Source: JBBIPA01 sp963820495 (GTDB lineage: Bacteria > Chloroflexota > Dehalococcoidia > GIF9 > UBA5629). Taken from it: a DNA stretch of 64,000 nucleotides. The notes beneath the pieces were generated by a model. The model did not search any database. It had not been told where the DNA came from and saw only the letters and a list, made by a program, of their open reading frames with translations. Positions 45,707 to 55,517 of this stretch are shown one piece after another. The position numbers were made by a program, and so were the translations under genes. The stretch spans positions 992,001 through 1,056,000 of the forward strand of contig CAWGAF010000002.1 of NCBI GenBank assembly GCA_963820495.1. The letters run 5' to 3'. Position 1 is the first letter of the stretch, and every line of letters starts with the position of its first letter.

Positions 45707-45933
45707 GACAACCTCACTTTTTGAGCATAGACGGTCATTCTGGAAGATAATGCCGCGACTTTAGAATATAGGGGCAATAATACGATAGTGAAAAGAATAA
45801 TGTCAAACAAAAAAGTAACTAAAGGAGAGTCTTAATTGTTCTTTTGATTGGTAACTATGACTTTAATCAAGATAAATCCCTTAAATTGGTAAATAGGTAT
45901 ATAATTTTATATAATATCATCGTTATCAGCTAG

Positions 45934-46008
45934 GCCCCTGTAGCTCAGGGGATAGAGCACCGGCCTCCGGAGCCGGGCGCGAGGGTTCGAGTCCCTCCAG
46001 GGGCGCCA
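45934..46008 (+). tRNA. tRNA-Arg (anticodon CCG)
   Basis: Acceptor stem GCCCCTG/CAGGGGC, discriminator G, encoded CCA (46006-46008). Anticodon stem CCGGC/GCCGG encloses CTCCGGA, so the anticodon is CCG. D arm TAGCTCAGGGGATAGAGCA and T arm GGTTCGAGTCC are canonical. Confidence 0.97.
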
Positions 46009-46219
46009 GACAAGACGCATGGAGGGAAAATATAGCTCTAACTTGCAACACTGAACAGACAATACTGTAATAATCCAACTCCTACAAGGAATAAGCCGCA
46101 AATTTCAAAATAGGCCTTTTTGATTACTTAGCGATATGTTAGGTTTTGGGAATATTTAATCAGTTGAATGCTTTACATAATATTTTAAATCCAAAACGAA
46201 AGGAGAAGCTGAAAAGTCT

Positions 46220-47107
46220 ATGACTACGCATAGAAACAGAATGGTTGAAATACGTTGGCATGGACGGGGAGGTCAAGGTGCAGTAACCTCAGCCGAATTG
46301 GTAGCGTTGGCAGCCATAAAGGAAGAGAAGTACGCTCAGGCAATGCCCAGTTTTGGTCCTGAGAGAAGGGGCGCACCTGTGCTAGCTTTCAACCGTGTCA
46401 GTAATAGTCCAATACGAACCAGAGCCCCAGTATCTGAGCCAGATATTGTAGTAGTATTAGACTCTGGCTTGTTATATATTGCAGATGTCACCTCAGGGCT
46501 TAAACGTGATGGGGCACTAATTGTAAATAGTTCAAAGGGTTTGGACGATATAAAGTCTGAATGCAGCGGCAATTGGAAATTAGCAGTTGTTAATGGTACA
46601 GCTATTGCCAGAGAAATGCTTGGCGTTCCCATTGTTAACACAACTATGATAGGAGCATTGGTCAAGGTCAGCGGAATAATTAACCTCATCTCATTGGAAG
46701 AACCGCTAAAAGAGCGGTTTGGAGCCAGGGCTAAGAACAATATCAATGCTTGTCAGAAAGCCTATAACGATGTGGTTATAGTAGAACCCGCTGCTGTTTC
46801 TTCAGTGAAGACCAAGTCATTTCCGTCTGAGGTTTTACCTAAATGGCAGGAAATACTTCCCGGATGTGTGGTCGTTGAGGCAGGAAATGCCAGCATATAT
46901 CGCACTGGTGATTGGAAATCACAACACCCAGAATATATCTATGAGAAGTGCATCAAATGTGGTTTATGTTATATCTTTTGCCCTGAAGGTTGTATAGAGC
47001 CAAAAGACGATGGTTATTTCAAAGCCAACCTATATTACTGCAAGGGATGTGGCCTTTGTGCTAAGGAATGTCCCAAAGATGCAATAAATATGATCAAGGA
47101 GTCATAA
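46220..47107 (+). CDS. porG: 2-oxoacid:ferredoxin oxidoreductase gamma-delta fusion
   Basis: A 295-residue fusion. Residues about 8-190 are the gamma domain (EIRWHGRGGQGAVTSAELVA ... SFGPERRGAPVLAFNRVSN); residues about 235-292 are a two-cluster ferredoxin delta domain (CIKCGLCYIFCPEGC and CKGCGLCAKECPKDA). With porA and porB downstream it forms pyruvate (or another 2-oxoacid) ferredoxin oxidoreductase, which interconverts pyruvate and acetyl-CoA plus CO2 with ferredoxin. porA starts 2 bp after its stop. Pyruvate as substrate is the most likely but not proven. Confidence 0.92.
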   Translation: MTTHRNRMVEIRWHGRGGQGAVTSAELVALAAIKEEKYAQAMPSFGPERRGAPVLAFNRVSNSPIRTRAPVSEPDIVVVLDSGLLYIADVTSGLKRDGALIVNSSKGLDDIKSECSGNWKLAVVNGTAIAREMLGVPIVNTTMIGALVKVSGIINLISLEEPLKERFGARAKNNINACQKAYNDVVIVEPAAVSSVKTKSFPSEVLPKWQEILPGCVVVEAGNASIYRTGDWKSQHPEYIYEKCIKCGLCYIFCPEGCIEPKDDGYFKANLYYCKGCGLCAKECPKDAINMIKES

Positions 47108-47109
47108 TT

Positions 47110-48284
47110 ATGATGGAACGAATTGGTTTAGAGGGCTCTATTGCCATAGCTGAAGCCGCAAAATTGGCTGCAGTTGATGTGGTAGCCGCTTATCCAATTA
47201 CGCCTCAAACACATATAGTTGAGCGTCTGGCTGAATATGTAGCCAATGGTGAACTAAATGCTAACTATATACCAGTAGAATCTGAGCACTCAGCAATGAG
47301 TGCTTGTTTGGGGTCATCAGCTGTTGGCGCCAGGACTTTTACTGCAACAGCGGGACAAGGTTTGGAATTGATGCATGAGGTACTTTATGTAGCTTCATCT
47401 TTGCGGCTGCCAATAGTCATGACTGTAGCTAATAGAGCACTTTCGGGACCACTCAATGTCTGGGGTGACCACTCTGATGTGATGGCAACCAGAGATTGTG
47501 GCTGGATTCAAATATTTGCTGAAAATGCTCAGCAAGCCTTTGATTTAGTTATATGTGCTTTCCGTATTGCCGAAGACCCCAAAGTCCTTATTCCAACCAT
47601 GATTCATGTCGATGGCTTTCATCTTTCTCATGTGATAGAGCCGTTATATCTCCTAGAGCAAGAGAAAATAGACAAATTTTTGCCCACGTATAAGCATCGT
47701 TATGCTCTCAACCCAGATAAACCATTGACCGCTGGTGCCTTTACTCCCCCAAACCTATACACCGAAGCTAAAAAAGCACAGGAGACCGCACTGAGAGATT
47801 CAAAAATGGTTATCCTCGACGTTTGGCAAGAGTTTGGCAAACTCACCGGGCGGTATTACTTTCCCGTCGAAAAATATAAAGTAGACGATGCAGAAGTATT
47901 ATTGTTGACTATGGGCAGTTATAGCGAGACAGCTATGATAGCCATAGATAGTATGCGTAATAGCGGTAAAAAAGTAGGATTGCTAAGACTTCGTTTATGG
48001 AGACCCTTCCCATTCGATGAATTTCGCCAGATAGCATCCCAGACTGAAACCATCATTGTCCTAGACCGTGCTTTATCATTGGGGGGTCTCCTGGACCAGT
48101 TTGTTCGGAAATTCAATCCGCACTATATCCTTTGGCAACTAAGCCCAAAGTTATTAGCTTCATTGGCGGGCTTGGCGGTCGAGATATGTCAGCCTCAACA
48201 TTTGAGAATATGATCCAACTCGGGATTAAAAAGTCCGAAAAAGGACAGCTCGATGAATTTGAAATGATTGAGGTGAGAGGGTAA
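47110..48284 (+). CDS. porA: 2-oxoacid:ferredoxin oxidoreductase alpha subunit, frame break near the 3' end
   Basis: Start at ATG 47110 with AAGGAG upstream. The frame has the PorA signature blocks AAYPITPQTHIVERLAEY and ESEHSAMSACLGSSAVGART. The uninterrupted frame ends at 48213 with an unrelated tail. Near 48100, moving by one base restores the true ending: SALYPLATKPK, then ISFIGGLGGRDMSASTFENM, to TAA 48282-48284, which overlaps the porB ATG. One lost base, perhaps in the T run at GACCAGTTTG, would explain it. Since the enzyme needs all subunits, a sequence error is likely. Confidence 0.88.
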
Positions 48285-49210
48285 TGGATACTGTAGTTAG
48301 GATTGGTGAAAACACGATTACTACTGAAGAATACCTGCTTCCAGGACATCGTGCCTGTTCGGGGTGTGGAGAAGAACTAGCTGTCAGGCTGGTAGCCAAA
48401 ATTCTTGGTAAGGATGTTATCATTGCTAATGCCACTGGCTGTACTGAGATTGTTTCTTCGCCATTTCCCTATACTTCATGGAGAGTACCATGGATTCACA
48501 CCTTGTTTGAGAATACAGCAGCTGTGGCTTCAGGAATAGAAAGTGGCATCAAAATCTTAAGGCAAAAGGGAAGGTATTCGAGTGAAACCAAGGTCATAGC
48601 TATGGCTGGTGATGGTGCCACCGCCGATATTGGTATACAAGCTTTATCTGGTGCTTTCGAGAGAAGACACAACTTTATCTATTTCTGCTTTGACAATGAA
48701 GCCTATATGAACACTGGTATACAACGTTCAAGTGCTACACCCTTTGGAGCCTCCACTACCACATCACCAGCGGGCAGTGCTAGTATAGGGCAAACTACTT
48801 GGAAAAAAAATATGCCAGCCATTGCTGCAGCTCATGATATTCCGTATGTTGCTACCGCCTGCCCAAGTTACCCCTTTGATCTGATAAACAAGGTTAATAA
48901 GGCCAAAAGCATTAATGGACCAGCCTATATCCACGTACTGGCTGTATGCCCAACTGGTTGGCGTACCCCTACGGATTCTGCCATAGAATTAGGACGACTG
49001 GCAGTCATGACAGGAATCTTCCCACTATATGAAATTGAGGAGGGCAACTACACACTTAATGTAGATCCTTCTCAACTGCGTCCTGTGGAAGACTATCTTA
49101 AATTACAAGGACGCTTCCGACACCTGTCATCTGAGAACATTTCTTTCATACAGGAAAGAGTTACGGCTGAGTATAACAAGCTTAGAGATAAAACGATGAA
49201 AAATATGTGA
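48284..49210 (+). CDS. porB: 2-oxoacid:ferredoxin oxidoreductase beta subunit
   Basis: A 308-residue thiamine-diphosphate subunit. RACSGCGEELAVRL gives cluster-binding Cys, and AMAGDGATADIGIQ with ERRHNFIYFCFDNEAYMNTG forms the GDG...N thiamine/Mg site. ATG overlaps the porA stop (TAATG), showing translational coupling. Length and motifs are complete. It completes the por operon. Confidence 0.92.
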   Translation: MDTVVRIGENTITTEEYLLPGHRACSGCGEELAVRLVAKILGKDVIIANATGCTEIVSSPFPYTSWRVPWIHTLFENTAAVASGIESGIKILRQKGRYSSETKVIAMAGDGATADIGIQALSGAFERRHNFIYFCFDNEAYMNTGIQRSSATPFGASTTTSPAGSASIGQTTWKKNMPAIAAAHDIPYVATACPSYPFDLINKVNKAKSINGPAYIHVLAVCPTGWRTPTDSAIELGRLAVMTGIFPLYEIEEGNYTLNVDPSQLRPVEDYLKLQGRFRHLSSENISFIQERVTAEYNKLRDKTMKNM

Positions 49211-49287
49211 TGGTGGTTTGGCAAGTCTAAGGGCTTAAGTGATAGACTCCTTGACGCTGCTAAGCTCGTAAACTATACTTTGATATA

Positions 49288-49363
49288 CGGGGTGTAGCGC
49301 AGTGGCTAGCGCGCATGGTTTGGGACCATGAGGTCGGTGGTTCAAATCCACTCACCCCGACCA
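49288..49363 (+). tRNA. tRNA-Pro (anticodon TGG)
   Basis: Acceptor stem CGGGGTG/CACCCCG, discriminator A, encoded CCA (49361-49363). Anticodon stem CATGG/CCATG encloses TTTGGGA, anticodon TGG. T arm GGTTCAAATCC. Confidence 0.97.
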
Positions 49364-49569
49364 TGGTTTCATTATTAAATATTGTTCTATTATAAGAGCG
49401 GTAATATTAAAATATTCAAAAATGTGTCTGGCCACGGTTCGAATTAGTCTACAACTATGATTGTTTGCTACTGCGGTTAAACATTAGTGGCATTTGACTT
49501 TCACTATATGATATGTGTTAAGACTATGCAACTTTAGTGAATTAAGTTATTAGAAAGGGATAGTTATCG

Positions 49570-49737
49570 ATGGTGAATATCGATTGGCATGTAGTTACAC
49601 AGGTTGCCGGTTTTGGTTTTCTAGTACTTTTTATAGTTATCGGCATTATAACCTTGGTAGTATGGTTGGTAAGCTTAGTAATCTCCAAATTTTATAGGAA
49701 ACAGGTCGTCACGAAGCAATCAGAAAGTGCTAAGTAG
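49570..49737 (+). CDS. oadG: OadG-like gamma subunit (copy 2)
   Basis: Fifty-five residues from ATG 49570: a short N-terminal stretch, one membrane helix (FLVLFIVIGIITLVVWLVSL) and a basic tail. It lies 15 bp before the second oadB. GAAAGGGA precedes the ATG. It corresponds to the gamma subunit but is longer than copy 1. Confidence 0.7.
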   Translation: MVNIDWHVVTQVAGFGFLVLFIVIGIITLVVWLVSLVISKFYRKQVVTKQSESAK

Positions 49738-49752
49738 AAGGAATGATTATTC

Positions 49753-50916
49753 ATGTTAGGACTATATGAGAGTGCTTTTGGACTGCTAACCTGGGGGAAC
49801 ATCGTAATGCTCATTATCGGGGCATTACTTATTTATCTTGGTATTGCTAAAAAAATTGAGCCTATACTGCTGGTACCCATAGGCTTCGGCATTTTCATGG
49901 TCAATCTACCTATTGCTGGGATAATGGTTTATAACCCAGACGGCTTACCTGCAATTGGTGGTTTGAAAGACATAGCTGAAGGCAAGATCGGGATATTAAA
50001 CCTTATTTATTATTATGGATTGAACAGTGAGATCATTCCATTGCTCATATTTCTAGGTGTTGGCACTATGATGGACTTCAGTCCTACTATCGCTCGTCCC
50101 ATATCACTTATCTTTGGAGCCTCAGCTCAACTAGGGGTCTTCGTCGTTTTTCTTATTGCCTATCTTAGTGGTATTTTTAGTTCTAATGAGGCTGCATGCA
50201 TCGGTATCATTGGAGGTTCTGATGGCCCACCAACAGTCTATCTTACTGTAGCTCTAGCTCCACTACTGCTTGGACCAATTACAATGGTTGCATACTCCTA
50301 CATGGCATTAGTACCAATTCTACAGCCACCTATAATCAGACTATTAACTACTAAAAAAGAACGAGCCATCTACATGAATCCCCGTATACGTGAGGTGTCT
50401 AAACTGGAGCTCATTCTTTTCCCTATCATTGTTTTCATAGTTGCTACACTTTTTGTCCCCAAATGTGCTCCTCTTGTCGGCATGCTTATGTTCGGTAATT
50501 TGTTAAAAGTAAGCGGAGTAACAGACCGACTTGCTCAAGCTGGAGTAATAATGAATGATATACTTATTATTCTTCTTGGAATATGTGTGGGATCGCTTAT
50601 GCCAGCACAGGTTTTTTTTAACACTCGAACTTTGATGATTTTTGGCTTAGCCGTTATTGCCTTTATTTTTTCTACTGCTGGTGGTGTGCTTGGTGCTAAA
50701 TTTGTTAACTTGTTTCTAAAGGAAAAGATAAATCCCATCATAGGTGCTGCAGGTGTTTCGGCAATACCCATGGCTGCCAGGGTTGCACAGAGGGAAGGAC
50801 AAAAGTATAACGCAAGAAACTATCTTTTAATGCATGCTCTAGGACCAAATATGGCTGGGGCTATTGGCACTTCACTGGTAGCAGGAGTGTTTATGGGGAT
50901 TCTCGGTGGGCATTAA
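49753..50916 (+). CDS. oadB: sodium-pumping decarboxylase beta subunit (copy 2)
   Basis: A 387-residue paralogue of the protein at 44429. Shared blocks: IGALLIYLGIAKKIEPILLV, CIGIIGGSDGPPTVYLTVAL, MALVPILQPPIIRLLTTKKE and KINPIIGAAGVSAIPMAARV. GAAGGAATG lies upstream. It is oriented opposite to copy 1, with the por operon between them. No alpha subunit is adjacent. The second copy may serve a different carboxylated substrate or condition. Confidence 0.92.
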   Translation: MLGLYESAFGLLTWGNIVMLIIGALLIYLGIAKKIEPILLVPIGFGIFMVNLPIAGIMVYNPDGLPAIGGLKDIAEGKIGILNLIYYYGLNSEIIPLLIFLGVGTMMDFSPTIARPISLIFGASAQLGVFVVFLIAYLSGIFSSNEAACIGIIGGSDGPPTVYLTVALAPLLLGPITMVAYSYMALVPILQPPIIRLLTTKKERAIYMNPRIREVSKLELILFPIIVFIVATLFVPKCAPLVGMLMFGNLLKVSGVTDRLAQAGVIMNDILIILLGICVGSLMPAQVFFNTRTLMIFGLAVIAFIFSTAGGVLGAKFVNLFLKEKINPIIGAAGVSAIPMAARVAQREGQKYNARNYLLMHALGPNMAGAIGTSLVAGVFMGILGGH

Positions 50917-50981
50917 TCAACTTTGACATTAATAATAGCAGTGAACGGTTGATTAACAAAATTGAAAAGAAGATATGTTGT

Positions 50982-51272
50982 TTAGCTTCCCTGGCAGAGT
51001 GGGCATTTCATAACTGGAACAATCACTGCAGCCCTAACGTCAACCTGACCGTGATGAGGACAAATAAGTTGATAATAAGCCTTCATTATTGTGTTGTCTG
51101 CATTGTCCCGTCCTTGTGTTGAAAGATAGTCTATGCTTTTGAAAACCTCCTTTATTTCCGCTTTTGCTTTACTCTCTCGGTAACTGCTACCGCACTTGGG
51201 ACAGTGTATTGCATCTGGAAAAGCAATACAACCACATTGGGGGCACTGTATTGTTTTATTTATAATTTGCAT
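50982..51272 (-). CDS. double zinc-ribbon protein
   Basis: A 96-residue protein with CPQCGCIAFPDAIHCPKCGS at the start and CPHHG...CPLCQG at the end, likely two or more zinc sites. No family name recognised. It is the last of the lexA-side minus-strand genes. Confidence 0.6.
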   Translation of the reverse strand: MQIINKTIQCPQCGCIAFPDAIHCPKCGSSYRESKAKAEIKEVFKSIDYLSTQGRDNADNTIMKAYYQLICPHHGQVDVRAAVIVPVMKCPLCQGS

Positions 51273-51359
51273 AGCCTTCTCTCCCTATGTTCTATAATCA
51301 TGCCAAAATAAAGATTTGTTACCGTCCAAAGCTGCTTTCTTGCAAAAAGCTTTTAACGC

Positions 51360-51602
51360 CTAGCCCAAATACCATAAATTAGAGCTTGTGTCATGGTAAA
51401 TATCGTAAACAAGCCTCTTGCCTGTCCTAACTTTAAAGTAATTTTTTGCATTTTCATGTGTAGATGATTTTTCAGATACTTGCCAGCTTTGATAGATGCT
51501 GGTTATGTGTTCGGTTTTACCATTTTTAGTAATGGTCAAAGGCATACCTGTAATATTTGTACTCACTTTTAACTCATCTGATTTTTTGAATACTTTGACC
51601 AT
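51360..51602 (-). CDS. DUF6504-like small protein (tentative)
   Basis: An 80-residue protein with LTITKNGKTEHITSIYQSWQ, then YFKVRTGKRLVYDIYHDTSS and NLWYL. This pattern resembles the short DUF6504 proteins found near SOS polymerase genes. Next to lexA on the same strand, 73 bp downstream, it could be SOS-related. I rate the family call as tentative. Confidence 0.5.
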   Translation of the reverse strand: MVKVFKKSDELKVSTNITGMPLTITKNGKTEHITSIYQSWQVSEKSSTHENAKNYFKVRTGKRLVYDIYHDTSSNLWYLG

Positions 51603-51675
51603 TTTAACCTCTACTAATATTACCCTGATAGAAGGCTTTTCTTAGCCAGATAAGAATTCATTATTTATTTCAAGC

Positions 51676-52305
51676 TTATAAGTTTCTTATAACGCCGATA
51701 ACCTTTCCTTGAATCTCTACATTATTGGGGTCAGCATATATTGGTTGCATCTGGCTATTAGCTGGTTGAAGACGAATTTGATTAGGTTCACGGAAAAATT
51801 TCTTCAATGTTGCTTCTTGTCTATCTTTCAGCCAGACAGCAACCATTTCACCGTCATTAGCGGTATTCGCTGATTGCATCAAGACAATATCACCATCATC
51901 TATCAGAGCATCTACCATCGAAAGTCCTTTTACCTTAAGTGCGTAAACTTCTTTTTTCCCTTGTGTAAACTCATCTGTCAGTTCCAATATTTCCAAAGGT
52001 TCAATCTCCCATGTTTCTGAGCTCGGAACAGGTATTGGTGACCCAGCAGCAATACTACCTAATAAAGGAATATGAATTACATTACTCTTGTCAAGAAGTT
52101 GGATACTCCTAAAGACTTCAGGGTCCCGGTGAATATGTCCTTCTCTTTCCAATATATTTAAGTGATGCTGTACAACTGCGGTAGAACTTATGGAGCATCC
52201 TTTTAAAATATCGCGCACAGTAGGAGCATAACCTCTATCATCGATAAAATTACGGATAAAGTTAAGTATTCGTTGCCTTGTTTGACTGATACCTGGTCTT
52301 TTCAT
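51676..52305 (-). CDS. lexA: LexA repressor
   Basis: SOS repressor. I start at ATG 52305 (MKRPGISQTRQRIL, 209 residues), because ATGGAGGAG lies just upstream; an in-frame ATG at 52332 is less likely. N-terminal winged helix (1-65), self-cleavage Ala-Gly in LLGSIAAGSPIPV (about 87-88), catalytic Ser in KGLSMVDAL (about 129) and Lys in QEATLKKFF (about 168). All active residues are present. Upstream lies TGTTCTACGAACA. Targets in view could include itself and perhaps the island recA. Confidence 0.95.
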   Translation of the reverse strand: MKRPGISQTRQRILNFIRNFIDDRGYAPTVRDILKGCSISSTAVVQHHLNILEREGHIHRDPEVFRSIQLLDKSNVIHIPLLGSIAAGSPIPVPSSETWEIEPLEILELTDEFTQGKKEVYALKVKGLSMVDALIDDGDIVLMQSANTANDGEMVAVWLKDRQEATLKKFFREPNQIRLQPANSQMQPIYADPNNVEIQGKVIGVIRNL

Positions 52306-52348
52306 AGTACTCCTCCATATGTTATCAAACAAATGTATTACAAACTAA

Positions 52349-52361
52349 TGTTCTACGAACA
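52349..52361. promoter_or_regulatory. candidate LexA operator
   Basis: TGTTCTACGAACA is a perfect 5-bp inverted repeat (TGTTC/GAACA) 44 bp before the lexA start. AACATTTGTT at 52371-52380 and the related AACAAATGT (52328-52336, reading across) flank it. Self-repression by LexA is expected; the consensus is not established for this lineage. Confidence 0.5.
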
Positions 52362-52475
52362 AGTATACAAAACATTTGTTCTTTTGTCAAGCCCCATAAT
52401 TAACTTATTAATTAAGCCTACTGTCAGTAAACAGAAGAGGTAAGTAGAAATAATACCTGTGTGTTTTAGTTTGTT

Positions 52476-54026
52476 TTAACGAAAGTTAACTGCTTTAAAG
52501 ACAATATGTTTTTGCCAGTCTGGAGATGAGTTGGGGAAGTCTGTGCGAAAATGGGCTCCACGACTTTCTTCACGTATCAAAGCAGCCTCCGTAATCAGGC
52601 GTGCATTCAATATCATATTCTTCAATTCATATGAAGTACGGTCTGTAGGCTGGAATAAAGCACATTGCCAGTTATACAGAATATCAGCAGCCTTTGCTAG
52701 ATTTTTGCCATTGCGAATAATACCTACCTTGTCCCACATTAAAGTTTGGAGGTTCGGGAGATTGACATTTGTAATACTCTTCAAAGTATTTCGTTGGCTT
52801 AGAGAATAGTATTCGACTTTTGTTGACTTTGGCAGAGGAGAGATTTTCTTTGCTTGCATGGTTCTTTCCACGATTCGTTTACCGAAAACAACTACCTCTA
52901 GCAACGAGTTCGATGCCAGGCGGTTGGCACCATGAACACCAGTACAAGCGGTTTCACCAGCAGCAAACAATCCATCGATATTTGTCTCTCCCCAGACATT
53001 AACTTTAACTCCACCCATGAAGTAATGAGCTGCTGGAGCTACAGGGATTGAACATTTAGTTATATCTAATCCATGATCTAAGCAAAAACGGTAAATGTGT
53101 GGAAAGCGAGTGGTTACCTGGCGAGACGGAATATGCGTAACATCCAGAAATACCCGGTCACTTCCAGTTTTAATCATTTGATGAAGAATGCTTCTGGCTA
53201 CAACATCTCTAGTGGCTAAATCGGCTTCAGCAGCATAATCAGGCATAAATCGATACCCTTTTATGTCACGAAGAACCCCACCTTCACCTCTTACTGCCTC
53301 CGATATAAGAAACGGAGGAATACCGGGTAGTCTCATAGCAGTGGGGTGAAATTGAAAAAACTCCATATCGGTCACTTCAGCACCAGCTTGAAAAGCTAAG
53401 GCATTACCATCACCTGTAGCTACATCAGAGTTAGTGGTATATTTGAATAGTCGTCCGGCACCACCTGTAGCCAGAATAATAAAACGACACTCATATTCTT
53501 CAACCAGTCCAGTACGGCAGTCAAAAGCCTTTACGCCTTTAACTTTACAATTATCTAATATAATCTCCGTGGCCAAGCAATATTCAAGAACTTTTATTGA
53601 CGACACACTAACTCGCCGACTTAATGTAGTTTCAATATGCTCACCAGTGGCATCACCACCGGCATGAAGAATTCGAGGCACACTGTGAGCAGCTTCCCTG
53701 GTTAAAGCAACCTCACCGTTAATCGTATCAAAAGGTACGCCAAATTTAATTAGATCGGCTATTCTATCAGTAGCTTCGGTGGACAAAATATGCACTGCCT
53801 CAGGATCACACAAGTCATTTCCTGCTGCCATCGTATCCTTGAAATGCAATTCTGAGGAGTCAATTTTACTTATAGGGGCAGCAATTCCACCCTGGGCGTG
53901 CCTGGTATTACAGTCTTCGATGCTGCCTTTAGTAATAATTAGTACGCTGCCAGATTCCTTGGCGAGTAAAGCAGTATAAAGTCCGGCAATACCGCTGCCA
54001 ATAATAATGTAATCATAATAAATCAT
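52476..54026 (-). CDS. nadB: L-aspartate oxidase
   Basis: FAD enzyme that oxidises aspartate to iminoaspartate, the first step of NAD synthesis; it can use fumarate under anaerobic conditions. 516 residues. FAD-binding IIIGSGIAGLYTALL (7-21), TRHAQGGIAAP, EFFQFHPTAM, and the C-terminal GVHGANRLASNSLLE with R residues of the active site. The fit and length are good. nadA and nadC are not in the window. It starts 13 bp after miaB on the same strand. Confidence 0.93.
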   Translation of the reverse strand: MIYYDYIIIGSGIAGLYTALLAKESGSVLIITKGSIEDCNTRHAQGGIAAPISKIDSSELHFKDTMAAGNDLCDPEAVHILSTEATDRIADLIKFGVPFDTINGEVALTREAAHSVPRILHAGGDATGEHIETTLSRRVSVSSIKVLEYCLATEIILDNCKVKGVKAFDCRTGLVEEYECRFIILATGGAGRLFKYTTNSDVATGDGNALAFQAGAEVTDMEFFQFHPTAMRLPGIPPFLISEAVRGEGGVLRDIKGYRFMPDYAAEADLATRDVVARSILHQMIKTGSDRVFLDVTHIPSRQVTTRFPHIYRFCLDHGLDITKCSIPVAPAAHYFMGGVKVNVWGETNIDGLFAAGETACTGVHGANRLASNSLLEVVVFGKRIVERTMQAKKISPLPKSTKVEYYSLSQRNTLKSITNVNLPNLQTLMWDKVGIIRNGKNLAKAADILYNWQCALFQPTDRTSYELKNMILNARLITEAALIREESRGAHFRTDFPNSSPDWQKHIVFKAVNFR

Positions 54027-54038
54027 ATGTCTCGAATT

Positions 54039-55316
54039 CTATTGATTTTTGATTTTGCCTTGTAGAGCCCAGGGACTGGTATTATTAATTACTACATTCA
54101 CCATCTGCCCCAAGTAGTCTCCGTTTTCCTCGAAGAAAACTAGTTTATCACTTCTAGAACGGCCATACCACTTGCCTCTCTTCTTCCCTTCAACCAATAC
54201 TTCCAATACTTCACCACACAAATTTGAGTTAATCTCACCTGCTATTTGTGTGTGAACATTTTCAATTTTCTCAAGGCGTTTCTCCTTAATTTCAGAGGAG
54301 ACATTATTTTCAAATTCTCTTGAGGCTATGGTACCTTGACGTGGAGAATAGACAGCAATGTGTACAGTGTCAAATCTAATCTTTTTAATCAGATCTAGAG
54401 TATGGTTAAACTGTTCCTCTGTCTCACCAGGAAAACCAACGATGACATCGGTGCTTAGAGCTATTTCTCGGATGTTGCTTCGAATAATACTAACGAGCTG
54501 GCAATATTGCTCTGCTGTATAACCTCTCCTCATGGCTTTCAAAATACTATCATCACCTGACTGCAAGGGAAGCGTTATATGTTCGCAAATTTTATCCAAA
54601 TAAACTATGCTTTCAATAAGCTTCAAACTCATATCCTTTGGATGGTTTGTTAGAAATCGAATTCTAGCTAAACCATCAATACTATTAAGTATATTAAATA
54701 ATTCACTAAGATCCCTATGTTCTGGCAGGTCATATCCGTAAGAATTCACATTTTGTCCTACTAAGGTGACTTCTTTCACCCCACTTTGTACCATTTCGGA
54801 TACCTCATCGACAATATCTTGCAGAGAACGACTTTTTTCTTTTCCTCGTCGATAAGGGACGATGCAGTAAGAACAGAAGTTATTACACCCCTGAATAATT
54901 GGTACAAAGGCCGTGGGACCTATGTTATGCTTTTGAGGCCGTTCTTTCTCTTTTTGGAGCACAGGTTTCCGACCTTGCATCCAATTGAGCAACTCTTGGT
55001 AAGCTCCAGGTTTGAAGAAGAGGTCAACATGAGGAAAACGCTTTTTAAGTTCTTCTATTGCCGAATTAACAAAACAGCCAGTTACAAATATAGGTAGGCC
55101 AGGATTGTCTCTTTTGATACCTTTAAGATAACCCAGCATACCCAAAACTTTATTCTCGGCATTTTGACGAACTACGCATGTATTGAGCACTACTAAATCT
55201 GCCTTTTGAGGTGTTGAAGTAAAATCATAGCCGAGTAATTCCAAACGGTCAGCCATCTTCCGCGATTCTGCTTTGTTCATTTGACAGCCTATAGTCCAAA
55301 TATTGTATGTAGGCAT
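54039..55316 (-). CDS. miaB: tRNA-2-methylthio-N6-dimethylallyladenosine synthase
   Basis: Radical-SAM enzyme that methylthiolates i6A37 in tRNA. N-terminal domain Cys at 11, 47 and 81 (TIGCQMN, LNTCVVR, VTGCFVN) hold one cluster; CNNFCSYC (144-151) is the radical-SAM CxxxCxxC. A TRAM-like domain ends the protein (GEVLEVLVEGKKRGKWYGRS). 425 residues, typical. Its partner miaA, which makes the i6A precursor, begins at 63423. It is followed by nadB. Confidence 0.93.
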   Translation of the reverse strand: MPTYNIWTIGCQMNKAESRKMADRLELLGYDFTSTPQKADLVVLNTCVVRQNAENKVLGMLGYLKGIKRDNPGLPIFVTGCFVNSAIEELKKRFPHVDLFFKPGAYQELLNWMQGRKPVLQKEKERPQKHNIGPTAFVPIIQGCNNFCSYCIVPYRRGKEKSRSLQDIVDEVSEMVQSGVKEVTLVGQNVNSYGYDLPEHRDLSELFNILNSIDGLARIRFLTNHPKDMSLKLIESIVYLDKICEHITLPLQSGDDSILKAMRRGYTAEQYCQLVSIIRSNIREIALSTDVIVGFPGETEEQFNHTLDLIKKIRFDTVHIAVYSPRQGTIASREFENNVSSEIKEKRLEKIENVHTQIAGEINSNLCGEVLEVLVEGKKRGKWYGRSRSDKLVFFEENGDYLGQMVNVVINNTSPWALQGKIKNQ

Positions 55317-55517
55317 GATTAATTCCAGATATCCTTAAAATACTCTACTTTGACAGCTAATCTGAGGTCTATACTATATTAGACGATTGAGCAAGTCAAA
55401 AAAGTTAATAGCTAAGCTCAGGTATGATTCAGCTTAAATTCCAAGATTTTGAATTATGTTTTAGCCAATTGCCGAAAGCCTTCAAACATGCGCTAAATTA
55501 TGGCGAATATCTAACAA

